In this document: piece after piece, positions 1 through 5,269 of the stretch | How the letters are laid out: each line of letters begins with the position of its first letter | Position numbering within the stretch: position 1 is the first letter of the stretch | Source of the DNA: Ch128b sp964527925 | GTDB lineage: Bacteria; Bacteroidota; Ignavibacteria; Ch128b | Assembly: GCA_964527925.1 (NCBI GenBank) | Contig: CAZGQO010000030.1 | Coordinates: 1-5,269 of the forward strand | Length of the DNA: 5,269 nt | Direction of reading: 5' to 3' | Notes under the pieces: model-generated | What the model saw: the letters and a program-made list of their open reading frames with translations, nothing else | Told to the model about the DNA's origin: nothing | Databases searched by the model: none | Program-made: the position numbers and the translations under genes

Positions 1-27
1 CTCCTTGTTTTGTTATTTGTTAGTTAG
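1..27 (+). CDS. Possible 3' end of an upstream gene (partial)
   Basis: Frame 1 is open from the window edge to a TAG stop at 25-27 and reads LLVLLFVS. This would suit a hydrophobic C-terminal tail such as the last part of a membrane helix. Eight codons cannot establish a gene, so this is only a candidate tail of a preceding membrane protein in the same direction. If real, it leaves about 112 nt before the next start codon. Confidence 0.2.
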   Translation, partial: LLVLLFVS

Positions 28-139
28 TTTATTCTATTTTAGTGGTCACTGCTCTCTTTTCAAAATTTATATTTTTACACAACTTTCAAATGATAACTCA
101 GAATTTTATATAAATTTATTTATTAAGAGTTACGTTAGC
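28..139 (+). other. Short AT-rich leader before the cytochrome b gene
   Basis: This is the only non-coding gap of any size in the window. It is very AT-rich and contains a TATATAAA stretch at 107-114, but no convincing -35 partner and no strong stem-loop with a T-run. A weak purine-rich AAGAG at 125-129 lies 10 nt before the ATG at 140 and could act as its ribosome binding site. Whether the operon promoter is here or further upstream cannot be decided from the sequence. Confidence 0.3.
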
Positions 140-1030
140 ATGATAAAAAAAATACATAAAATCATAATCCTTTTATACTTTAAGATTGGAGTGTTCTGCC
201 TCGTTTATCTTGGCGTATACGGTTATGATTATTACAAGTTACCAATAACCGAAAGGGTTTATTCTTCCAAGCATCAACTGCTCAAACCGAGTGGGAAAAC
301 TGGTCATGCTCTCGGCATCGGAGGAAGTTTAATGATTACCATTGGTGTTGCGTCTTATATGATTAGAAAAAGATGGAGAAAACTCCACAACATTGGTTAC
401 TTAAAACACTGGTTAGAATTTCACATTTTCATGTGCTCAGTTGGACCTATTCTAATTTTGTATCATACGGCTTTTAAGTTTGGTGGAATTATTTCATTAG
501 GTTTTTGGTCGATGGTAATTGTTGTTCTAAGTGGAATAGTTGGAAGAGTTATTTATATCCAGCTGCCACGAACACTCCAAGGTCAACCGCTTTCCATAAA
601 AGAAATTGAAATGAAAATTAAAGAAGTAATTGAACGCCTTAATCCAGAGACTAAAAACCTAATAACAACTCTTTTAGATCAAATCGAATTTCAAAAAAAT
701 TTAGCCAACAGGTATCAAAATGTTGAACTATCTTTTAAGGAATCATTGTTAACAATATTCAATCAGATCAAACGGAATCGTACAATCAGTAAATCTATTA
801 GAAATTCAACCGAATCAATCTTAATCCAGAATAAAACTCGAAGAAAAGAGCTGTTAAAAATTATTGATCAAATTCTAAAACTAAAAACCAGAGAAATATT
901 GTATAAAGCATTTGAAAGTCTTTTTAAATACTGGCACATATTTCATCTGCCATTTGCAATCTCAATGTTTGTTTTAATGTTAGTTCACATTATTGTCGCT
1001 ATTCTTTTGGGTGTAACCTGGATTTTTTAA
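140..1030 (+). CDS. Five-helix membrane protein, probable di-heme cytochrome b
   Basis: Predicted 296-residue integral membrane protein. Hydrophobic segments lie at about 8-29, 56-75, 92-110, 118-141 and 268-291. Basic clusters (RKRWRK at 76-81 and the lysine-rich stretch after 142) indicate an inside N-terminus and a cytoplasmic loop of about 120 residues before the last helix. Helix 3 carries H95 and H109, and helix 5 carries H269 and H283. Both pairs are 14 apart, as in bis-His di-heme b cytochromes, and the topology would pair H95 with H269 (inner heme) and H109 with H283 (outer heme). The inferred role is to move electrons across the membrane between the flavoprotein and the multiheme cytochromes encoded downstream, possibly with quinone involved. 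The ATG at 140 was chosen because it gives a basic N-terminus followed by a helix. The frame is open further left to a TTG at 5, but that start has no visible ribosome binding site. I do not recognise a named family; a ferric-reductase-like or cytochrome b561-like protein is an alternative. Confidence 0.75.
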   Translation: MIKKIHKIIILLYFKIGVFCLVYLGVYGYDYYKLPITERVYSSKHQLLKPSGKTGHALGIGGSLMITIGVASYMIRKRWRKLHNIGYLKHWLEFHIFMCSVGPILILYHTAFKFGGIISLGFWSMVIVVLSGIVGRVIYIQLPRTLQGQPLSIKEIEMKIKEVIERLNPETKNLITTLLDQIEFQKNLANRYQNVELSFKESLLTIFNQIKRNRTISKSIRNSTESILIQNKTRRKELLKIIDQILKLKTREILYKAFESLFKYWHIFHLPFAISMFVLMLVHIIVAILLGVTWIF

Positions 1031-1034
1031 AGGA
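1029..1034 (+). promoter_or_regulatory. Ribosome binding site for the TPR gene
   Basis: AAAGGA overlaps the TAA stop of the cytochrome b gene (1028-1030) and lies 7 nt before the ATG at 1042. It decides the start: an in-frame TTG at 1036 would sit only 1 nt from this motif, too close to be used. Confidence 0.6.
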
Positions 1035-1041
1035 ATTGAAA

Positions 1042-1635
1042 ATGAAAATAAAATACTTTTATTTATTGATAGCTTTATTATCAATCATCTTTTTCATTTA
1101 TATCACTCGCAATGAAAAAGATATAGAGATTGATAAACGGACAATGAAAAATCCTCATACTCAAATTCCCAACGATTCAATTCATAAAGATTTGTTCTCG
1201 AAGTCAAATCCATCAAGAGAAAATGTTTCACAAGAATTCAAGAAAAAACTTCAAGATCTTGAGAATAAATATCATTCAAGTCCGGATGACCTGAACACTG
1301 GAATAGAACTGGGGGATCTTTATTTAGCAGCACACCAGAATGAAAAAGCAATCACTATCTACGAGAAGTTTAAAAACAAATTGCCAAAAGAAACCTTGTT
1401 TAATCTTACCCTTGCCTATTATAACTTAAAAAATTATTCCAAAGCTGAAGAAATAACAAAATTCATTCTAAAAAAATATCCTGACGAATACAGGGCTAAA
1501 TTTAATCTTGCTTCTATAAAAGCAGCAATTGGCGAAAAAGAGATTGCGAAAAAACTCTGGAATGAAATCATTCAAAAATATCGTGATACTGATGAAGCAA
1601 AAAAGGCAAAAATTTTTCTGGAAAGATTAAAATGA
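1042..1635 (+). CDS. Membrane-anchored tetratricopeptide repeat (TPR) protein
   Basis: Predicted 197-residue protein. A hydrophobic N-terminal segment (about 4-22) has no clear signal-peptidase site and no lipobox cysteine, so it probably acts as an anchor with the rest outside the cytoplasmic membrane. A polar linker (23-80) follows, then about three TPR-like helical hairpins at roughly 82-115, 116-149 and 150-183, with typical residues such as the GDLYLA and NLTLAYYNLKNY segments. TPRs bind partner proteins. In cytochrome operons, TPR proteins or domains such as NrfG and CcmI present apocytochromes for heme attachment, so a chaperone or assembly role for the large cytochromes here is a reasonable but unproven inference. 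It contains no cysteine, so it is not itself a heme c protein. It lies 11 nt after the cytochrome b gene and overlaps the next gene by 4 nt. Confidence 0.8.
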   Translation: MKIKYFYLLIALLSIIFFIYITRNEKDIEIDKRTMKNPHTQIPNDSIHKDLFSKSNPSRENVSQEFKKKLQDLENKYHSSPDDLNTGIELGDLYLAAHQNEKAITIYEKFKNKLPKETLFNLTLAYYNLKNYSKAEEITKFILKKYPDEYRAKFNLASIKAAIGEKEIAKKLWNEIIQKYRDTDEAKKAKIFLERLK

Positions 1636-2969
1636 ATGAAGCATCTTTAGAAGAACTTCTTTTTTATTTAATTACTTTTCTCCTGATTATTACGATATTT
1701 TATCTCTACTTAAAATCAAAACACAAAAAAAATAAAAGAGTACTGCATAAAATTGAGAAAGCAAAAGAACTTGGAACTTTTGAACCTGTTTCTCTTCATC
1801 CAGTTATAGATTATGATAAATGCATTGGAACAGGAGCCTGCGTTGAAGCATGTCCAGAGAAAGATATACTCGGATTATTAAATGGCAAAGGTGTGACTAT
1901 TAATGCATCAAGATGTGTGGGACATGGTGCTTGTTTTCATGCATGTCCTGTTGAGGCAATTTCATTAGTAATGGGAACAGAAAAACGAGGTGTAGAACTT
2001 CCTCATATTTCACCAGAATTTGAAACGAATATACCAATGATGTTTATTGCAGGTGAAATGGGTGGAATGGGTTTAATTAAAAATGCAGTCGAACAGGGTA
2101 AACAAGCCGTAGATAATATTGCAAGGGTAATTAATAAATCACACTATGCTGAATACGACTTAATTATAGTTGGATCTGGACCGGCTGGTATTTCGGCTTC
2201 TTTGAATGCTAAGGCTCATAATTTAAAATTTTTAACAGTAGAACAGGATACAATTGGAGGAACAGTTTTTAGCTTTCCAAGATCAAAAATCATAATGACT
2301 TCTCCAATGAACTTGCCTCTTTATGGTAAACTAAAATTAAATGAAACTACAAAAACAGAACTATTATCTTTATGGAATCAACTTCTGAAAAAATATGATA
2401 TCAGAATTAATGAGAATGAAAAAGTTGTGGACATTAAAAAGATCAACAGTATCTTTGAGGTTTATACGAGTAAATCAAAATATACTTCTGCTTCCGTTCT
2501 TCTGGCAATTGGGAGAAGAGGCAGTCCAAGAAAATTAAATGTACCAGGTGAAAACAGCGAAAAGGTTTACTACAAATTACTTGATCCAGAATTGATTAAA
2601 AATAAAGATATTCTTGTTGTTGGTGGTGGAGATTCTGCAATTGAATCTGCTCTGCTTCTTGCAAATGAAGGGAATCGAGTTACGATTTCCTATCGAAGTG
2701 ATAAATTTTCAAGATTAAAAGAAAAAAACTTTAATTTAATTCACGATGCAATTTCAGCTGGGAAAATTAAAGTTATATACAATTCACAGGTGAAAGAGAT
2801 TTTACAGGATAAAGTGATAATTGATACTGGATACGAAAATTCAATTTCTTTAAAAAATGACCTTGTATATATCTTCATTGGTGGCGAATTACCAAATCAG
2901 TTCCTCGAAAAGATTGGAATAAGAATTACAAAAAAATTTGGAGAAGTAATTTTATCAGCTCAAAAATGA
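1632..2969 (+). CDS. Membrane-anchored ferredoxin-flavoprotein fusion, NAD(P)H-type oxidoreductase
   Basis: Predicted 445 residues. An acidic N-terminus, one helix (about 9-27) and the basic stretch KSKHKKNKR place the catalytic part in the cytoplasm. Residues 58-112 form a two-cluster ferredoxin domain with C64, C70, C74 and C95, C101, C105. Both motifs read Cx5Cx3CP, with T67 and H98 where the second Cys normally sits. Residues 128-165 (FIAGEMGG at 138-145, then an NAVEQGKQA helix) resemble the C-terminal FAD-binding end of thioredoxin-reductase-like enzymes. The FAD Rossmann motif GSGPAG is at 181-186, an AIGRRG strand at 292-297 and the NAD(P) motif GGGDSAIE at 331-338. No CxxC disulfide is present, so it is not a thioredoxin reductase. 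The likely role is passing electrons between NAD(P)H, FAD and Fe-S clusters, probably to the neighbouring cytochrome b. GGAAAGA at 1620-1626 is a plausible ribosome binding site, and the start overlaps the previous stop as ATGA. Confidence 0.82.
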   Translation: MNEASLEELLFYLITFLLIITIFYLYLKSKHKKNKRVLHKIEKAKELGTFEPVSLHPVIDYDKCIGTGACVEACPEKDILGLLNGKGVTINASRCVGHGACFHACPVEAISLVMGTEKRGVELPHISPEFETNIPMMFIAGEMGGMGLIKNAVEQGKQAVDNIARVINKSHYAEYDLIIVGSGPAGISASLNAKAHNLKFLTVEQDTIGGTVFSFPRSKIIMTSPMNLPLYGKLKLNETTKTELLSLWNQLLKKYDIRINENEKVVDIKKINSIFEVYTSKSKYTSASVLLAIGRRGSPRKLNVPGENSEKVYYKLLDPELIKNKDILVVGGGDSAIESALLLANEGNRVTISYRSDKFSRLKEKNFNLIHDAISAGKIKVIYNSQVKEILQDKVIIDTGYENSISLKNDLVYIFIGGELPNQFLEKIGIRITKKFGEVILSAQK

Positions 2970-4537
2970 AAAGTTGGATTATAACAATTTTAATCTTTAG
3001 TTCAATTTCTGTTTTTGCACAGATATCCCCAGGAGAGTTGAGTCAATCCCATTCTCAATTTGAAGGACTATCAAATTGTACTAAATGTCACATTTTCGGC
3101 GAGGGACTTTCAAATTCTAAGTGCCTTGATTGTCACAGCGAGATTAAAGTGAGGATCCAAAATAAAAAAGGCTATCATTCGAATAAAGAAGTCATTTCTA
3201 AAAAATGCTGGGAATGTCATTCAGACCACAATGGAAGAAATTTTAGGCTGATCAACGTTAACACAAATAATTTTGATCACCGAAAAACTGGATATGAGTT
3301 AACGGGTGCTCATAAGAATTTAAGTTGTTCAGATTGTCACAATAAAAAATTTATTTCAGATCAAAAATTAAAAAATAAGAACTTCACTTATCTTGGATTA
3401 AACACCAAATGTACAAGCTGCCACAACGATATTCATCAAAAAACTGTGGGAAATAATTGCGAAAGATGTCACAACACATCAAGCTTCAAATCTGAAATTA
3501 AATTTGACCACAACGAAACATCCTTCCCTTTAATTGGTTCTCATAAATCTGTTAATTGCATCAATTGTCATAAACCATCAACGATTAATAATTCAAGAAT
3601 CATAAAATTTGTAAATCTTCAAAAAAATACCTGTAACGATTGTCATGAAGATGTTCACAAAGGGAAATTTGGAAATAATTGTTTGCATTGTCACAACTAT
3701 ATATCATTTCGTTCAGTTTCTAAACAAGGATTTGATCATTCGAAAACAAATTTCCCTTTAAAAGGAAAACATCAATTCGTGAATTGTCAGGATTGTCATC
3801 ATCAAAAGCTAACGACTCCCATCAAACACAATTTATGCATAGACTGTCACAGTGATTATCATAAAGGTGAATTCACACTCAACAACAAAATTAGAGATTG
3901 TAAAGATTGTCATTCCGAAGATGGATTCACACCTTCAAGGTTTACAATAGAGTTGCATCAGGAATTGAAATTTAGATTAACTGGTGGTCACCTGGCTGTA
4001 GAGTGCAAAAGCTGTCATTATAAAAATAATGAATGGAAATTTAGATTTTCATCATTTACTTGCGTAAGCTGTCATTCAAATGTACATAAAGATGAAATCT
4101 CTCAAAGATTTATTGAGAACAATAAATGTGAAAATTGTCACAACACATCAAACTGGCAGGTTAATAACTTTGATCATAATCAGACAAAATTTGTTTTAAT
4201 TGGTAAACATTTAAGTATAAGCTGTTCTGATTGTCACATTATAAAAACGGATGCCGGTAAAATTCACAAATTCAAATCGATCAAAAATGAATGTCTAAGC
4301 TGTCATGAGGATTATCACTACACTCAGTATAATTCAAACGAATGTTCGAATTGCCATACTTTTGAAGGCTGGAAACCAACCATCTTTGATCATAATGCTG
4401 CGAATTTCAAATTAGAGGGTGCTCATCTGAAAGTGGATTGCATTAAATGTCATCCGGTTCAAAAAAGAAATGATAGGGGTAATTTCATATTGTTCAAAAC
4501 AAGGAGGGTGAAATGTATAGAATGTCATTTATCATAA
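2966..4537 (+). CDS. Exported 20-heme cytochrome c with triheme repeats
   Basis: Predicted 523-residue precursor. A signal peptide (1-18, basic MK start, hydrophobic core, VFA cleavage site before Q19) sends it across the cytoplasmic membrane, where c hemes are attached. There are 20 CxxCH motifs, with first Cys at 38, 53, 81, 121, 149, 165, 198, 223, 239, 274, 291, 312, 347, 366, 388, 420, 443, 460, 492 and 517. From 149 on, a three-heme module repeats about every 68-77 residues: CxxCH followed closely by a DxH-type His, CxxCH, then FDH....F.L.G.H, then CxxCH. The extra His residues supply one distal ligand per heme, so low-potential bis-His wiring is likely. It should act as a periplasmic or outer-surface electron wire or store; no catalytic domain is visible. 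Nothing resembling a ribosome binding site is close to the ATG, which overlaps the previous stop (ATGA), so translation is probably coupled. The last motif lies only two residues before the C-terminus. Confidence 0.93.
   Translation: MKSWIITILIFSSISVFAQISPGELSQSHSQFEGLSNCTKCHIFGEGLSNSKCLDCHSEIKVRIQNKKGYHSNKEVISKKCWECHSDHNGRNFRLINVNTNNFDHRKTGYELTGAHKNLSCSDCHNKKFISDQKLKNKNFTYLGLNTKCTSCHNDIHQKTVGNNCERCHNTSSFKSEIKFDHNETSFPLIGSHKSVNCINCHKPSTINNSRIIKFVNLQKNTCNDCHEDVHKGKFGNNCLHCHNYISFRSVSKQGFDHSKTNFPLKGKHQFVNCQDCHHQKLTTPIKHNLCIDCHSDYHKGEFTLNNKIRDCKDCHSEDGFTPSRFTIELHQELKFRLTGGHLAVECKSCHYKNNEWKFRFSSFTCVSCHSNVHKDEISQRFIENNKCENCHNTSNWQVNNFDHNQTKFVLIGKHLSISCSDCHIIKTDAGKIHKFKSIKNECLSCHEDYHYTQYNSNECSNCHTFEGWKPTIFDHNAANFKLEGAHLKVDCIKCHPVQKRNDRGNFILFKTRRVKCIECHLS
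3410..4513 (+). repeat. Five tandem triheme modules within the 20-heme cytochrome
   Basis: Coding repeats begin at 3410, 3632, 3836, 4061 and 4292, giving modules of 74, 68, 75, 77 and 74 codons. The conserved frame is CxxCH-x2-H, CxxCH, FDH, F-x-L-x-G-x-H, CxxCH. The third module deviates, with TIELH in place of FDH. DNA identity is mostly lost. One exact 16-nt match, tgtcacaacacatcaa, is shared by the first and fourth modules (3467-3482 and 4136-4151). A sixth unit starts at 4514 but is cut by the stop codon. Confidence 0.8.
4502..4507 (+). promoter_or_regulatory. Strong Shine-Dalgarno site for the second cytochrome, inside the first
   Basis: AGGAGG lies 5 nt before the ATG at 4513, wholly within the coding sequence of the upstream cytochrome (it encodes two Arg codons there). 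It is the best Shine-Dalgarno match seen in the window and favours the start at 4513 over the in-frame ATG at 4522. It would let the second cytochrome be initiated independently of coupling. Confidence 0.75.
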
Positions 4538-5269
4538 TTTTAATTCATTTGTTTTTTGCTTCGGTTTATTCGCAAACATCGCCGCATGGAAGCAATTTGA
4601 AGTTTCAATGTGAAGATTGCCATTCAGAAGTTTCATGGAATTTGATTCCAGCAAGTATAAAATTCAATCACGATCAAACAGAATTTAGATTAACTGGTCA
4701 GCATAAATCTATTGATTGCCGAAGCTGTCATGCATCATTAAAATTTGAAGAAGCAAAAAACGAATGTCAGAGTTGCCACAGAGATATTCACCAAAACACG
4801 GTAGATCAAAACTGTCAGAAATGTCATACTACAGAAAGCTGGCTTGTAAAAAACATAAAAGAAATTCATAATCAGAGTCGATTTCCTCTGGTTGGTGTTC
4901 ATCAAAACTTAAATTGTAATCTCTGTCATTCTTCTTATAAAATGCTGAGATTCGAAGTATTAAATATCGATTGCTATAGCTGTCATAGAAAGGATTATGA
5001 AAGTGCAAAAAATCCAGATCATAAAGCAGCTAACTTTTCGATAAATTGTGTGGAGTGTCATACATTTGAATCAAAAGGTTGGGGTGGAAGAAATTTTACA
5101 CATTCGTTTTTCCCATTAGTTGGAGGACATGAAATTAAAAATTGTTATTCATGTCATAATCAAAACTCATTCTCTGGATTAGATAAAAAATGTATCAGTT
5201 GTCATCTTGAAAAATACAATCAAACAACCAATCCAAATCACTCTCAACTTGGATTTTCGACTAATTGTG
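4513..5269 (+). CDS. Second exported multiheme cytochrome c (3' end beyond window)
   Basis: This frame stays open from the ATG to the window edge, giving 252 codons and a partial gene. The N-terminus has a signal peptide (MYRMS, hydrophobic core to about residue 18, likely cleavage near YSQ). Nine complete CxxCH motifs follow, with first Cys at 33, 69, 85, 101, 135, 154, 179, 211 and 227. C252 at the edge is probably the start of a tenth. Residues 33-139 use the same style as the upstream cytochrome (CxxCH, FNHDQT, FRLTGQH, CxxCH-RDIH). From 154 a different 73-residue module begins: CxxCH..DY...NPDH, CxxCH...W, FTH, FPLVGGH, CxxCH. It restarts at 227 with NPNH. It is probably a periplasmic or extracellular electron carrier partnering the 20-heme protein. 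It overlaps that gene by 25 nt in another frame. Total heme number and any C-terminal anchor or catalytic domain cannot be seen. Confidence 0.92.
   Translation, partial: MYRMSFIIILIHLFFASVYSQTSPHGSNLKFQCEDCHSEVSWNLIPASIKFNHDQTEFRLTGQHKSIDCRSCHASLKFEEAKNECQSCHRDIHQNTVDQNCQKCHTTESWLVKNIKEIHNQSRFPLVGVHQNLNCNLCHSSYKMLRFEVLNIDCYSCHRKDYESAKNPDHKAANFSINCVECHTFESKGWGGRNFTHSFFPLVGGHEIKNCYSCHNQNSFSGLDKKCISCHLEKYNQTTNPNHSQLGFSTNC

Noticed and set aside
41..50. Small dyad AGTG-GT-CACT as an operator or terminator stem
   Set aside because: Arms of four bases with a 2-nt centre are too short for a hairpin and common by chance. No T-run follows directly.
68..114. Promoter-like AT stretches: TATATTTT at 68-75 (similar to the Bacteroidota TAnnTTTG) and TATAAA at 109-114
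   Set aside because: Neither has a convincing upstream partner element at the right distance, and such strings are expected by chance in sequence this AT-rich.
5..139. In-frame extension of the cytochrome b gene back to a TTG at position 5, adding 45 residues
   Set aside because: No ribosome binding site precedes the TTG and it sits at the window edge. The added residues have a mixed composition, whereas the ATG at 140 gives a standard basic-plus-helix N-terminus.
1036..1041. TTG start two codons upstream of the TPR gene's ATG
   Set aside because: It would be only 1 nt from the AAAGGA ribosome binding site, while the ATG at 1042 has the usual 7-nt spacing.
1632..2969. Annotation of the flavoprotein as thioredoxin reductase
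   Set aside because: The NAD(P) domain has no CxxC redox disulfide and the only cysteines belong to the ferredoxin motifs, so disulfide reduction by that mechanism is not possible.
3467..4151. The exact 16-nt repeat (3467-3482 and 4136-4151) as a mobile-element or recombination site
   Set aside because: Both copies encode the same CHNTS stretch at the same place in the heme module, so protein-repeat homology explains the match.
4483..4537. Programmed frameshift joining the two cytochrome genes into one product
   Set aside because: The second gene has its own strong AGGAGG site and a clear signal peptide directly after its ATG, and no slippery heptamer is evident, so independent initiation explains the layout better.

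Overview
The window is AT-rich, and every gene lies on the + strand in one tightly packed operon. It holds four complete genes and a fifth that runs off the right edge. At the left edge there may also be the last few codons of an earlier gene. Low GC, signal peptides ending in 'FAQ' or 'YSQ', and cytochromes very dense in CxxCH suggest an anaerobic or facultative member of the Bacteroidota/Ignavibacteriota side of bacteria, or another metal- or electrode-respiring lineage. This placement is inference; no marker gene is present.

Layout: (1) positions 1-139 hold a possible upstream gene tail and a short leader with no clear promoter. (2) 140-1030 encodes a five-helix membrane protein with two pairs of histidines spaced 14 residues apart, the pattern of a di-heme b-type cytochrome. 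(3) 1042-1635 encodes a membrane-anchored TPR protein. (4) 1632-2969 encodes a membrane-anchored, cytoplasm-facing fusion of a two-cluster ferredoxin domain to a thioredoxin-reductase-like FAD/NAD(P) flavoprotein. (5) 2966-4537 encodes an exported cytochrome c with 20 CxxCH motifs. (6) 4513 to the right edge encodes a second exported multiheme cytochrome c with nine complete CxxCH motifs and the first Cys of a likely tenth. Gene junctions are an 11-nt gap, then overlaps of 4, 4 and 25 nt, so the genes are probably co-transcribed and translationally coupled.

Taken together, the genes read as a trans-membrane electron conduit: NAD(P)H or another cytoplasmic donor, then FAD, non-canonical Fe-S clusters, two b hemes across the membrane, and a chain of at least 29 c-type hemes outside it. 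Flow could go either way, and the terminal partner is not visible. The most notable details are four. Both ferredoxin motifs have lost their second cysteine (Thr and His instead). The flavoprotein's C-terminal-type FAD segment sits before its first Rossmann motif. The large cytochrome is built from repeated triheme modules. The heme-module register appears to continue across the boundary between the two cytochrome genes.
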